Numbered from the stretch's first letter, positions 18,166 to 26,810 are shown. The stretch is 64,000 bases of DNA from Paeniroseomonas aquatica (GCF_030409335.1 NZ_JAUFPN010000204.1:36810-100809), one strand, 5' to 3'. Notes: generated from the sequence alone by a model not told the origin. Translations and numbers: made by a program.

Positions 18166-19137
18166 GTGACGGAACCCGCCGCGCAGCCGGGCCCCGCCGG
18201 CATGCCGCACGCCGGTCGTCCCGATAGGACGGCGGGCGTTTCCTACGTGCTGACGGTGTTCAACAAGCGGCCCTTCCTGCCGCTGGTGCTGCCCGCCATC
18301 CTGGCGGAGCAGCGATCGACCGGCGGCGAGATCATCCTGGTGGACGACGGCTCGGACGACGGCTCCGCCCGGCAGCTCGAGGAATTCGCCGCCCGCTGCC
18401 CGGCGGTGCGGGTGCTGCGCCAGCGCAATGCCGGGGTCGCCAGCGCCAGCAACCTCGGCCTCGCCGCCGCCGGGCAGCCGCTGGTCCGCCTGCTGGATGC
18501 CGATGACGTGCCGGTGCCCGGCAGCACGCGGCGGCTGCAGGCGGCCCTGGAGGCGACGGATGCCGACCTCGCCTATGGCGGGATGCTGCGCTACCACCTC
18601 GGCCAGCCGCTGCCGGCCATGCCGCCGCCGGTGGTGGGGATGGCCTGGGCGCTGGTTCCGCGGGCGCTGCGGGCGGTGCTGACCAACAACGAGATCGTCC
18701 CCAGCACCACGCTGGTCCGCCACCGGGCGCTGGATGCGGTGCTGCCGCTGGTCGAGGACATCCGCACCGCCCAGGACTTCCAGCTCGCCGCCCGGCTGGC
18801 CCAGCGCGGCGCGGTGGTGCGGCTGGGCGGCGCCCCGGTCTGCTGGTTCGCCGCCGCCGCGGGCAACCGGCTCTCGGCCAGCGTCGGCCGGATGTATGCC
18901 GACACCTGCCGGCTGGTCGGCCGGCACCTCGACGGGCCCTTCGCCTGGCCGGCGGCGGAGGCGCAATTCGCCGCCCGCCGCAACGCCGCCCGGACCCGCC
19001 GCTTCGCCCGCCGCCACCTGCGGCTCGGCTGGCGGCAATGGCTCGACCTGGAGGCGCTGGCCTGGCGCGTCCGGCTGCCGGGGTACCGGCCCTGCCGCGC
19101 CGACCTCGCCTTCCTCGCCGGGATCTACGGCGAGTAG
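18166..19137 (+). CDS. Family 2 glycosyltransferase
   Basis: A 323-residue protein with a GTG start 9 bp after the DUF1345 gene. The GT-A fold is recognised by SYVLTVFNKRPFL at the N-terminus, EIILVDDGSDDGS (nucleotide-sugar binding) and LLDADDVP (the DxD-type metal site). It should transfer a sugar from a nucleotide donor; the acceptor is unknown and no polysaccharide cluster surrounds it. The C-terminal 80 residues are Arg-rich without a membrane segment. Confidence 0.9.
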   Translation: MTEPAAQPGPAGMPHAGRPDRTAGVSYVLTVFNKRPFLPLVLPAILAEQRSTGGEIILVDDGSDDGSARQLEEFAARCPAVRVLRQRNAGVASASNLGLAAAGQPLVRLLDADDVPVPGSTRRLQAALEATDADLAYGGMLRYHLGQPLPAMPPPVVGMAWALVPRALRAVLTNNEIVPSTTLVRHRALDAVLPLVEDIRTAQDFQLAARLAQRGAVVRLGGAPVCWFAAAAGNRLSASVGRMYADTCRLVGRHLDGPFAWPAAEAQFAARRNAARTRRFARRHLRLGWRQWLDLEALAWRVRLPGYRPCRADLAFLAGIYGE

Positions 19138-19149
19138 CCGGCCGGCCCG

Positions 19150-19356
19150 TCAGCCATGCGCCATCCGGCCGCGCTCGGCCGAGGCCCAGCCGTGGTTGTG
19201 CACCAGCCCGTCGTCGAAGCCGGGCTCCTCCGGATGCGCGCCCATGGCCCGGGCGACCAGCCCGCCCTGGTCCCCGGCGGGGGCGAAGGTGGTCGGCGCC
19301 TGGCGCGCCCAGCCATGCGAATGCACCAGGCCATCGTCGTAGTTGTCGTGCGACAT
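19150..19356 (-). CDS. Small protein with duplicated DDGLVHxHGWA motif, unknown function
   Basis: A 68-residue protein behind a strong ribosome site (AGGAGG, 5 bases before ATG). It has two copies of the motif DDGLVH-S/N-HGWA, at residues 7-17 and 48-58, joined by a Gly/Ala/Pro-rich linker with GGLVARAMGAHPEEPG. The histidine pairs (HSH and HNH) could bind metal. No signal peptide or membrane segment is seen. It starts 27 bp after the aceA stop on the same strand, so it is probably co-transcribed with isocitrate lyase. I know of no function for such a protein. Confidence 0.8.
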   Translation of the reverse strand: MSHDNYDDGLVHSHGWARQAPTTFAPAGDQGGLVARAMGAHPEEPGFDDGLVHNHGWASAERGRMAHG

Positions 19357-19383
19357 GGAAGCCTCCTGTCTTCGGGTGGGGGT

Positions 19384-20694
19384 TCAGTGTGCGGCGGCGA
19401 ATTGCGCCGCCTCGGTGCTGGTCGCCAGCGCGGTGGTGCTGGAATGCCCGCCCGCGGCGGCGGTGGCGATGGCGTCGAAATAGCCGACACCCACTTCGCG
19501 CTGGTGCCGGACGGCGGTGAAGCCCTCGGCCTCGGCGGCGAATTCGGCCTGCTGCAACTCGCTGTAGGCGCCCATGCCGCGCTCGGCATAGCCGCGGGCC
19601 AGCCTGAACATGCTGAGGTTCAGGCTGTGGAAGCCGGCGAGCGTGACGAACTGGAATTTGTAGCCCATGGCGCCCAGCTCGCGCTGGAATTTCGTCGCCG
19701 CCTCGATCCCCATCTTGCGCTGCCAGTTGAAGCTGGGAGAGCAGTTGTAGGCCAGCATCTTGCCGGGGAAGTCGCGGTGGATCGCCTCGGCGAAGGCCCG
19801 GGCATCGTCGAGGTCGGGGTCGGAGGTCTCCCACCACAGCAGGTCGGCATAGGGCGCATAGGCCAGGCTGCGGGCGATGGCGTATTGCTTGCCGCAGCCG
19901 GGGCGGATGCGGTGGAAGCCCTCCGGCGTGCGGTCGTTGCCGATGAAGGGGCGGTCGCGCTCGTCGACGTCGCTGGTGAGGAGCTGCGCCGATTCGGCAT
20001 CCGTCCGGCAGAGCAGCACGGTCGGCACGCCCTCGACGTCGGCGGCGAGGCGGGCGGCGTTCAGGGTGCGGATATGCTGGCTGATCGGCACCAGCACCTT
20101 GCCGCCGAGATGGCCGCACTTCTTCTCGGAGGCCAGCTGGTCCTCGAAGTGGACGCCGGCGGCGCCGGCATCGATCATCGCCCGCATCAGCTCATAGGCG
20201 TTGAGCGCGCCGCCGAAGCCGGCCTCCGCGTCCGCCACGATCGGCGCCATGTAATGCGTCCGGTCCTGGCCGCCTTCCTGCACCGCGATCTGGTCGGCCC
20301 GGCGCAGCGCGTTGTTAATGCGGCGGACCACCTCGGGGACGCTGTCGACTGGATAGAGCGACTGGTCCGGGTACATGGTGCCGGCGGTATTGGCATCCGC
20401 CGCGACCTGCCAGCCACTGAGGTAGATGGCCTGGAGCCCGGCCTTGACCTGCTGCAGCGCCTGCATGCCGGTCAGCGCGCCGAGCGTCGTCACCTGCGGC
20501 TCGGTCTTCAGCAGCTGCCACAGCCGCCGGGCGCCGCGGTCGGCCAGGGTATGGGCGACGCGGAAGCTGCCGGCGAGGCGGGCGACATCCTCGGGCGTGT
20601 AGTCCCGGCGGATGCCGTCGAAGCGGCCGGGCTCGGGCCGGTCGCCGCCATGGCTGCCATCGGGGGCGTGAATGGGGGTAGGGGTCGGTCGCAT
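19384..20694 (-). CDS. aceA: Isocitrate lyase
   Basis: A 436-residue protein with the active-site loop [12 protein letters not shown] (C193 catalytic), and further landmarks [21 protein letters not shown] and YNCSPSFNW. It splits isocitrate to glyoxylate and succinate, the entry to the glyoxylate shunt used on acetate and fatty acids. A GGAGG ribosome site lies 6 bp before the ATG. It is divergent from a ScfR/RamB-type regulator and the 138-bp gap carries operator-like repeats. Malate synthase is not in this window. Confidence 0.97.
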   Translation of the reverse strand: MRPTPTPIHAPDGSHGGDRPEPGRFDGIRRDYTPEDVARLAGSFRVAHTLADRGARRLWQLLKTEPQVTTLGALTGMQALQQVKAGLQAIYLSGWQVAADANTAGTMYPDQSLYPVDSVPEVVRRINNALRRADQIAVQEGGQDRTHYMAPIVADAEAGFGGALNAYELMRAMIDAGAAGVHFEDQLASEKKCGHLGGKVLVPISQHIRTLNAARLAADVEGVPTVLLCRTDAESAQLLTSDVDERDRPFIGNDRTPEGFHRIRPGCGKQYAIARSLAYAPYADLLWWETSDPDLDDARAFAEAIHRDFPGKMLAYNCSPSFNWQRKMGIEAATKFQRELGAMGYKFQFVTLAGFHSLNLSMFRLARGYAERGMGAYSELQQAEFAAEAEGFTAVRHQREVGVGYFDAIATAAAGGHSSTTALATSTEAAQFAAAH

Positions 20695-20719
20695 CGCAAT
20701 CCTCCAGGCCTGTCGGCTG

Positions 20720-20736
20720 GAGTGAAGATTTCACTC
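20720..20736. promoter_or_regulatory. Perfect inverted repeat upstream of aceA, candidate operator
   Basis: GAGTGAA-GAT-TTCACTC is a perfect 7-bp inverted repeat, 26-42 bp before the aceA start codon. The half-site TTCACT is a one-base variant of TTTACT, found twice at the other end of the same gap. Such an arrangement fits binding by the divergent regulator. No binding data are available. Confidence 0.6.
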
Positions 20737-20814
20737 GGCTGGGTGTTTTGCATCCGCTTTCCGGCCGAGGCTCTGGCAAACATGTCGATGGTTTCGCTAT
20801 GATGCCCTCGATTC

Positions 20815-20829
20815 AGTAAATGGAGTAAA
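20815..20829. promoter_or_regulatory. Direct repeat AGTAAA x2 before the regulator start, candidate autoregulatory site
   Basis: AGTAAA occurs at 20815-20820 and 20824-20829, 9 bp apart, ending 3 bp before the ATG of the regulator. Together with the inverted repeat at 20720-20736 this gives four related half-sites in a 138-bp divergent gap. It would allow the regulator to block its own translation start or transcription. Confidence 0.5.
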
Positions 20830-20832
20830 GTC

Positions 20833-22233
20833 ATGGCCCGGGCGCTGATCGGCCGGACGGTGCGCCGGCTCCGGCAGGAGAAGGGGCTGGCGCAGCAGGC
20901 GCTGGCCGCCCGCCTCGGCATCTCCGCCAGCTACCTGAACCTGATCGAGCACGACCAGCGCGCCGTCACCGCCACCCTGCTGATCAAGCTGACCGAGGCG
21001 CTCGAGGTCGACATCGCCGCGCTCTCGGGCCTGCGGGAGAAGGCGTTGGAGACCGGGCTGCGGGAGGTGCTCTCCGACCCGCTGCTCGGCCTCGACCAGG
21101 TGCCGGAGGAGGAGATCGCCACCATCGCCGGCAGCGCGCCGAACGCCGGCCGCGCCATGCTGGCGCTGTACCGCGCCTGGCGGGTGGCGCGGGAGGACAG
21201 TGGCGGCATCGCCCTGCCGACCGGCCGGCGCATCCTGCTGCCGACCGAGGAAGCCCGCGACTTCTTCCACGACCGCGCCAACCACTTCCCTGTGCTGGAG
21301 GCCAAGGCCGAGGCGATCGCCGCCGAGATGCGGGTGATGGCGCCCTCCGAGATGAACCACGCCGTCGCGCAGCGCCTGCGGGACAAGCATGGGCTGGTGG
21401 TCGCCGTCACCGCCCTGGCGCATGCGCTGCGCCGCTACGACCCGGCCGGGCGGCGGCTCGAGCTCTCCGAGGCGCTGCCGCGGGAGAGCCGCGGCTTCCA
21501 CCTCGCCTTCCAGCTCATGCTGCTGGAGGCGGGGGAGGCGGTGCAGGCGGCGCTCGGCGGCTTCGAGCCGAGCAGCCCGGAGGCCGCGGCGCTCATCCGC
21601 ATCGGGCTGCTGAACTACGCCGCCGGGGCGCTGCTGATGCCCTACCTGCCCTTCGCCACCGCCGCCCGCGACCTGCGGCACGACGTGGAGGCGATGGCCG
21701 CCCGCTTCGGGGTGAGCTTCGAGCAGGCCTGCCACCGGCTGACTACGCTGCAGCGCGACGGCGCCCGCGGCGTGCCCTTCTTCTTCCTGCGGGTCGACCC
21801 CGCCGGCAACGTCGACAAGCGCTTCAGCGCCGCCGGCTTCCCCTTCGCCCGCTTCGGCGGCTCCTGCCCGAAGTGGATCGTCCACCACGGCTTCGCCACG
21901 CCGGGGACGGTGCAGGTGCAGCTGGCACAGCTGCCGGATGGCGGGACCTTCCTCTGCTTCGCCCGCACCGTGCAGGGGGCGCCGACCCGCTGGGGGGAGC
22001 CGGCGGCGGTGCATGTGGTGGCGATGGGCTGCGACCTCAGCCGGGCGCCGGAGGTGATCTATGGCGACGGGCTGGACCTGGAGCGGGCGATGGTCGGCAT
22101 CGGCCTGTCCTGCCGCCTCTGCGACCGGATGGACTGCCGCAGCCGCGCCTTCCCGCCGCTCGAGCACCGGCTCGCGCTGGACCCCATGGTGACCAGCGCC
22201 TCGCCCTACCAATTCAAGCCGGCGAAACGCTGA
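20833..22233 (+). CDS. ScfR/RamB-type short-chain fatty-acid / glyoxylate-shunt regulator
   Basis: A 466-residue protein with an XRE helix-turn-helix at residues 5-60 (RLRQEKGLAQQALAARLGISASYLNLIEHDQR), a central ImmA/IrrE-like region whose zinc motif is degenerate (FHLAFQLML), and a C-terminal domain with GLSCRLCDRMDCRSR, giving C427, C430 and C435 that could hold a metal or Fe-S site. This is the architecture of RamB/ScfR regulators, which control aceA, malate synthase and propionate or acetate genes through acyl-CoA sensing. The divergent aceA gene is the obvious target. Confidence 0.9.
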   Translation: MARALIGRTVRRLRQEKGLAQQALAARLGISASYLNLIEHDQRAVTATLLIKLTEALEVDIAALSGLREKALETGLREVLSDPLLGLDQVPEEEIATIAGSAPNAGRAMLALYRAWRVAREDSGGIALPTGRRILLPTEEARDFFHDRANHFPVLEAKAEAIAAEMRVMAPSEMNHAVAQRLRDKHGLVVAVTALAHALRRYDPAGRRLELSEALPRESRGFHLAFQLMLLEAGEAVQAALGGFEPSSPEAAALIRIGLLNYAAGALLMPYLPFATAARDLRHDVEAMAARFGVSFEQACHRLTTLQRDGARGVPFFFLRVDPAGNVDKRFSAAGFPFARFGGSCPKWIVHHGFATPGTVQVQLAQLPDGGTFLCFARTVQGAPTRWGEPAAVHVVAMGCDLSRAPEVIYGDGLDLERAMVGIGLSCRLCDRMDCRSRAFPPLEHRLALDPMVTSASPYQFKPAKR

Positions 22234-22435
22234 CCGGCGCCGCAAGGCGCGTGCCAATAACAGTCCCATCGCGATTTATGTCTCCGGCAGTGCGGATATC
22301 ACGAACTGGCACTTGACCGCGGGGCGCTGTACCGCGACCTTTGGCGCTCGTCTCAATTCGGCTTCCGTGAAGCCTTGAGGCAGGCCGTGCACCGAGGATG
22401 GGGCGCGGCTTAAGGAGCACCCGAGAGTTTCCGAC
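22234..22435 (+). other. 202-bp leader region before the cold-shock gene
   Basis: No gene is seen here. The segment has an inverted repeat GTGCCA (22251-22256) / TGGCAC (22307-22312) and a strong hairpin at 22352-22379: CTCAA-ttc-GGCTTC-cgt-GAAGCC-TTGAG. AAGGAG lies about 20 bp before the ATG of the cold-shock gene. Long structured leaders are usual for cold-shock genes, where folding controls translation at low temperature. A small RNA cannot be excluded. Confidence 0.4.
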
Positions 22436-23164
22436 ATGGCCAAGAACGAGAGCTGGCGCCCCCGTAAGCCCCGCAAGCGCGGCTTCGACGACGATACCCC
22501 CGAATTCGGTGGAAGCAGCGGAGGCTGGGCACCCCCCCCGCCGTCCTTCGCGACCGGCGGTCCCCCGATCATCCGATCGCCCTCCGTCTTCGCCTCCGGG
22601 CCGGAGCTGAAGGCGACGGTCAAGTGGTTCAACCCTGAGAAGGGGTTCGGCTTCGTCGAACTCGGCGATGGTTCGGGCGATGCATTCCTGCACGTCTCGG
22701 TCCTGCAGCGGGTTGGCGCGGATGCCGTGAACCCCGGCGCGGGGCTGCGAATCCGCGTCGGCCCCGGGCAGAAGGGCCAGCAGGTCACCGAGGTGCTGGA
22801 GATCACCAGCCAGGGCGACGCGACGCCCGCGCCGCGCGGCGCCCCGGCCGGCGGCGGCTATGCCGATCGCGGCGGCGACCGTGGCGGCTTCGGCAGCCCG
22901 CGGCCGCCGCGCCCGCCCATGGGCGGTGGCGGCGGCTTCGCGCCGGTGGGTGACGCGGAGGAGATGCGCGGCACCGTGAAGTGGTACAGCGCGGAGAAGG
23001 GCTTCGGCTTCGTCTCCCCGGATGGCGGCGGGCGTGACGTCTTCGTCCATGCCACCGCGCTCGAGCGCAGCGGCCTCACGCCCCTGGCCGAAGGCCAGGC
23101 GGTGAACATGAAGGTCGTGCAGGGCAAGAAGGGTCCGGAAGCGGCGACGCTGACCAAGGACTGA
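22436..23164 (+). CDS. Two-domain cold-shock (CspA-like) nucleic-acid-binding protein
   Basis: A 242-residue protein with two cold-shock domains. The first is at about residues 57-125 (KATVKWFNPEKGFGFVE, then AFLHVSVLQ) and the second at 176-241 (GTVKWYSAEKGFGFV, then DVFVHATALE). Both keep the RNP1 and RNP2 aromatic residues that stack on RNA or single-stranded DNA. The linker is Gly/Arg/Pro-rich with RGG-like repeats (DRGGDRGGFGSPRPPRPP), and the N-terminus is Lys/Arg-rich. Tandem-domain proteins of this kind are typical of alphaproteobacteria and act as RNA chaperones. Confidence 0.93.
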   Translation: MAKNESWRPRKPRKRGFDDDTPEFGGSSGGWAPPPPSFATGGPPIIRSPSVFASGPELKATVKWFNPEKGFGFVELGDGSGDAFLHVSVLQRVGADAVNPGAGLRIRVGPGQKGQQVTEVLEITSQGDATPAPRGAPAGGGYADRGGDRGGFGSPRPPRPPMGGGGGFAPVGDAEEMRGTVKWYSAEKGFGFVSPDGGGRDVFVHATALERSGLTPLAEGQAVNMKVVQGKKGPEAATLTKD

Positions 23165-23172
23165 GACCCGAA

Positions 23173-23203
23173 CCCCGGGCCGCCGCGTGCGGCCCGGGGC
23201 TTC
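23173..23203 (+). terminator. GC-rich hairpin after the cold-shock gene
   Basis: CCCCGGGCCG and CGGCCCGGGG form a perfect 10-bp stem with a 7-base loop, starting 9 bp after the stop codon and followed by CTTC. There is no proper U-tract, so it may be a weak terminator or a 3' stabilising structure. Confidence 0.55.
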
Positions 23204-23283
23204 AGCGGCACCGCCGTTGCGCCTGCCCGGATGGTCGGCATATCACTGTGCCGGGGCGTTGAATCGATCCGGGGATCCAAAGA

Positions 23284-23730
23284 ATGCTGTTGCGGCGCGA
23301 GCGGGCGATGACGTCGATCGCCATCATGCTGGACGTGGCCTTCCATGCCGGCCGCACCGAAGCGGTCAGTGCCGCCGATATCGCCGAACGGCTGGGCCAG
23401 GCCCGGCGCGGCATCGAACCCGTATTGCAGGCCCTGTCGCGGGCCGGGCTGCTCGACAGCCTGCGTGGTCCCAAGGGCGGCTACCGGCTCGGCCGGCCGC
23501 CGCGCGACCTGCGCCTGGCCGAGGTGGTCGCCGCCGCTCTGGACGAGGATGCCCCGGCCGAGGTCCAGGCCGGGCGGCTGCAGGCGGTGGTGGTGGCGCC
23601 GCTCTGGGGCGAGATGGAAGCGCTCTGCCGGGAGCACCTGACCCGGCTGACGGTGGCCGACCTGATCAAGCGGGCGGCGGCGGCGGGGGTGAAGCGCCCG
23701 GCGGTGGAGCCGCTGAACTTCGTCATCTGA
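23284..23730 (+). CDS. Rrf2-family transcriptional regulator
   Basis: A 148-residue protein. The N-terminal winged helix shows the Rrf2 pattern: AMTSIAIMLDVAFHAGR, VSAADIAERLGQARRGIEPVLQALSRAGLL and LRGPKGGYRLGR. The three-cysteine cluster of IscR/NsrR is absent; there is a single Cys (ALCREHL). It therefore probably does not carry a [2Fe-2S] cluster and may sense another signal. It stands alone after the cold-shock gene. Confidence 0.88.
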   Translation: MLLRRERAMTSIAIMLDVAFHAGRTEAVSAADIAERLGQARRGIEPVLQALSRAGLLDSLRGPKGGYRLGRPPRDLRLAEVVAAALDEDAPAEVQAGRLQAVVVAPLWGEMEALCREHLTRLTVADLIKRAAAAGVKRPAVEPLNFVI

Positions 23731-23980
23731 ACGGCGCCCAGGCGTCCTCAATTCGGCTCAATTCCGCTAAATTTCCCTCAATTCCGGCCTGTTTTGCCGA
23801 CCCAAGCCTTTGACTGCGCTCGAATTCGAGTGGATCCGGAGGCTCTGCCCCTTGGCGCCGGACACGATCCGGAATTAGGAAAATCATCCTAGTGTCGCCC
23901 CGGTCCGGATGCAAGGTTTTCGGCTTCGCGGCCCGCCAGGGACCGCCATACTGCGGGACGCAACCGAGGAAGCCCCGTCC
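23731..23980. other. 250-bp gap with phased repeats and palindromes, no gene
   Basis: The gap between the Rrf2 gene and the CMD-like gene has lower GC than its surroundings. It contains four tandem 10-bp units (23748-23787), a perfect 12-bp palindrome CTCGAATTCGAG (23819-23830) and an inverted repeat TAGGA/TCCTA (23876-23891). It probably contains the promoter of the downstream gene. I see no RNA gene. Confidence 0.5.
23748..23787. repeat. Four tandem 10-bp repeats (TCAATTCCGC-like)
   Basis: The units are TCAATTCGGC, TCAATTCCGC, TAAATTTCCC and TCAATTCCGG, each exactly 10 bp. The spacing equals one helical turn, so a protein could bind the same face repeatedly. The array starts 18 bp after the Rrf2 stop. 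Confidence 0.7.
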
Positions 23981-24526
23981 ATGGCCCGTGTCCGCAGCAT
24001 CGCTCCGGAGGAACTCCCCGGCGACCTCGCCGCCATCTACCGCGAATTCGCCGGCGATTACGGCCCCTTCGCCAACCAGGTCGCGGTCTTCGCGCATGTG
24101 CCGGCGGCGCTGCGCCACCTGATGCCGATGCTGCTGGAACTGCGGGCCGCGGCGACGCTGCCGAAGCGCTACCTCGAGATCGCCATCGTCGTCGTCTCCA
24201 ACCTCAACGCCTGCCACTACTGCGTGGCGCATCACAAGCCCTTCCTGGCGGTGACCGGCCTGTCGGAGGGCGGGATCGACCGGATCATGGACTGGCAGGA
24301 GCACCCGGAGCTGGATGCGACCGACAAGCTGGTGGTGGAATACGCGATCGCCGCCTGGGAGAATTCCAGCCGCATCCCGGAAGCACTGTTCCGCCGGCTG
24401 CGCGCCGCCTTCACCGAGGCGCAGATCGTGGAATTGACCCTGCGCATCACCCTCTGCGGCTTCTTCAACCGCTTCAACGACGCCATGGGCATCGAGGAGG
24501 AGGCCGAGGTCCGCGCGGCGGAATAG
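23981..24526 (+). CDS. Carboxymuconolactone-decarboxylase/AhpD-like protein
   Basis: A 181-residue protein starting MARVRSIAPEELPGD behind GAGGAAG. The motif NACHYCVAHH (CxxC...H) is the AhpD-type thiol active site, which in AhpD reduces the peroxiredoxin system; related CMD proteins lack the pair. An alkylhydroperoxidase-like thiol role is therefore more likely than lactone decarboxylation. It ends 1 bp from the end of the convergent molybdenum hydroxylase gene. Confidence 0.88.
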   Translation: MARVRSIAPEELPGDLAAIYREFAGDYGPFANQVAVFAHVPAALRHLMPMLLELRAAATLPKRYLEIAIVVVSNLNACHYCVAHHKPFLAVTGLSEGGIDRIMDWQEHPELDATDKLVVEYAIAAWENSSRIPEALFRRLRAAFTEAQIVELTLRITLCGFFNRFNDAMGIEEEAEVRAAE

Positions 24527-24527
24527 A

Positions 24528-26810
24528 TCACCCCCGCGCCGCCCGGATCGCCCCCCAGACCTTCGGCGCCGTCAGCGGCATGTCGAGATGCGCGACGCCG
24601 AGCGGCGCCAGCGCATCCAGCACCGCCGCCACCACCGTCTGCGGCGCGGCGATCGCCCCGGCCTGGCCGACGCCCTTGACGCCGAGCGGGTTCGACAGGG
24701 TCGGCAGCTCGCCGAAGGCGACATCGAGGCCGGGCAGGTCGGCCGCCCGCGGCAGGCAGTAGTCCATGAAGGAGGCCGACAGCAGCTGCCCGGAGCCGGC
24801 CTCGTAGGTCACCTCCTCCAGCAGCGCCTGGCCGATGCCCTGGGCGAGGCCGCCCTGGACCTGGCCCCGGGTCAGCATCGGGTTGATCAACCGGCCGTAG
24901 TCATCGACCGCCTGGTAGCGCAGCAGGGTGACCTGGCCGGTCTCGGGATCGACCTCCACCTCCGCCACATGGGCGCCAGAGGGGAAGGTGATGAGCTCCG
25001 AGAGGTTCTTCGCCTCGGTATCGAGGCTGCCGGGCGGCTCGGCGGCGAGGATGGCGTCCAGCGTCACCAGGGTCTCGGTCCCCCGCACGCTGAAGGCGCT
25101 GGCGGCATAGTCCAGCACCTCGGGCGCCGCCTGCAGCAGCCGGGCGGCGATGGGGCGGGCCTTCGCCAGCATGGCGTCCATCGCCATCACCAGCGCGGTG
25201 CCGCCGACATGCAGCGAGCGGGCGCCGCCATGGCCGTTGCCGTAGGGCACCTGGTCGGTATCGGCCTGGACCAGCCGGAAGCGCTCGCGCGGCAGGCCGA
25301 GGTGCTCGGCGGCGAATTGCGGGAAGCTGGTCTCGTGCCCCTGGCCGTTCGACTGGGTGCCGAGGCAGAGCGCGATGGTCCCATCCGCCGGGAAGCGGAT
25401 CGCCGCCCATTCATGCGGGGCGCCGCGGGAGGTCTCGAGGAAGCAGGCGATGCCCAGGCCGCGCAGCCGGCCGGCGGCGGCGCTGCCGGCCTTGCGCGCG
25501 GCGAAGCCGGGGCGGTCGGCCAGCGTCTCGAGCTCGTCGAGGTTGGCGCCGAAGCGGCCGCCGTCCATCAGCATCCCGGTCGCGCTGCGATAGGGGAAGG
25601 CCGTGATCAGGTTCCGCCGCCGCAGCGCGACGGGGTCGATCCCGAGCTGCCGGGCGGCGGCCTCGACCAGCCGCTCGGTCAGGTAATTGGCCTCCGGCTT
25701 GCCGGCGCCGCGATAGGCATCGACCGGCGCGGTATTGGTGAAGGCGCCGGTCACCTCAAGGAAGATGGCGGGGATGGCATAGACGCCGCCGATGGCGGTC
25801 GAGACCGAATTGGTCGGGCAGGCCGGCCCATTCGCTGAGCAATAGGCGCCCATGTCGGCGGCCATGTCGGCCTGCAGGGCGAGGAAGCGGCCCTCCGCAT
25901 CCAAGGCGAGGCGGGCGCGGCCGCGCAGGTCGCGGGCGTGCACGGCGGCCTGGAATTCCTCCGTGTAGTCGGCCACCCAGGCGACGGGGGTGCCGAGCCG
26001 GCGGGCGGCGACCAGCAGCGCGACGTATTCGCCGAAGAGGAAGTTCTTCAGCCCGAAGCCGCCGCCGACATCGGGGCAGTGCAGCCGGAAGCGCTCCTCC
26101 GGCAGGTGGAACACCGCCTCGGCGAGCTGGCGGCGGATGCCGTGGACGCCCTGGCCGCTCAGCAGCAGGTCGAAGCGGGTGCCGTCCCAGCGGGCGACGG
26201 CGGCGCGCGGCTCGATCGGCGCGGCGTGGATGCGGTTGTTGATCAGCTCCAGCTCGACGACATGGGCGGCGGCGGCGAAGCCGGCCTCGGTCGCGGCGCG
26301 GTCGCCGCGCTCGAAGCGGAAGACGGCGTTGCCGGGTGCCTCGGGCCAGAGCTGCGGCGCGCCGGGGGCCAGCGCCGCCCGGCTGTCCACCACGGCGGGC
26401 AGGGGGTCGTAGCCGACCGCGATCGCCTCGGCGGCGTCGCGCGCCTGGGCGGCGGTCTCGGCGACGACGAAGGCGACGGCCTCGCCCACATGCCGGACGG
26501 CATCGGCGGCCAGCGCATGGCGGGCGGGGATGATGATGGGGGCGACGGTCGCCACCACGGCGGGGCAAGGCAGCGGGCCGATGCCCTCGGCGGCGAGGTC
26601 GGCATGGGTCAGCACCAGGCGGACGCCGGGCATGGCCCGGGCGGCGGCGGCATCGATGCCGGTGATGCGGGCATGGGCGTGCGGGGAGCGCAGGACATGG
26701 CCGTGCAGGGTGCCGGGCGTGGCGATGTCGGTGACGTAGCGGCCCTGGCCGGTGAGGAAGCGGAGATCCTCGGTGCGGCGGAAGGATTGGCCGATATTGC
26801 CGTCCGGCAT
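24528..26810 (-). CDS. CoxL/XdhB-type molybdopterin-binding hydroxylase large subunit
   Basis: A 760-residue protein starting MPDGNIGQSFRRTEDLRFLTGQGRY, the normal N-terminus of the aldehyde-oxidase/CO-dehydrogenase large subunit. Landmarks include RSPHAHARI, VGGGFGLKN, YRGAGKPEANY and the C-terminal GVKGVGQAGAIAAPQTV with the position of the catalytic glutamate replaced by QAG in place of the usual E-containing GVGE. Such enzymes hydroxylate aldehydes, purines or aromatic acids, but need [2Fe-2S] and FAD subunits (CoxS, CoxM), neither of which is encoded nearby. Its substrate is unknown. Confidence 0.9.
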   Translation of the reverse strand: MPDGNIGQSFRRTEDLRFLTGQGRYVTDIATPGTLHGHVLRSPHAHARITGIDAAAARAMPGVRLVLTHADLAAEGIGPLPCPAVVATVAPIIIPARHALAADAVRHVGEAVAFVVAETAAQARDAAEAIAVGYDPLPAVVDSRAALAPGAPQLWPEAPGNAVFRFERGDRAATEAGFAAAAHVVELELINNRIHAAPIEPRAAVARWDGTRFDLLLSGQGVHGIRRQLAEAVFHLPEERFRLHCPDVGGGFGLKNFLFGEYVALLVAARRLGTPVAWVADYTEEFQAAVHARDLRGRARLALDAEGRFLALQADMAADMGAYCSANGPACPTNSVSTAIGGVYAIPAIFLEVTGAFTNTAPVDAYRGAGKPEANYLTERLVEAAARQLGIDPVALRRRNLITAFPYRSATGMLMDGGRFGANLDELETLADRPGFAARKAGSAAAGRLRGLGIACFLETSRGAPHEWAAIRFPADGTIALCLGTQSNGQGHETSFPQFAAEHLGLPRERFRLVQADTDQVPYGNGHGGARSLHVGGTALVMAMDAMLAKARPIAARLLQAAPEVLDYAASAFSVRGTETLVTLDAILAAEPPGSLDTEAKNLSELITFPSGAHVAEVEVDPETGQVTLLRYQAVDDYGRLINPMLTRGQVQGGLAQGIGQALLEEVTYEAGSGQLLSASFMDYCLPRAADLPGLDVAFGELPTLSNPLGVKGVGQAGAIAAPQTVVAAVLDALAPLGVAHLDMPLTAPKVWGAIRAARG

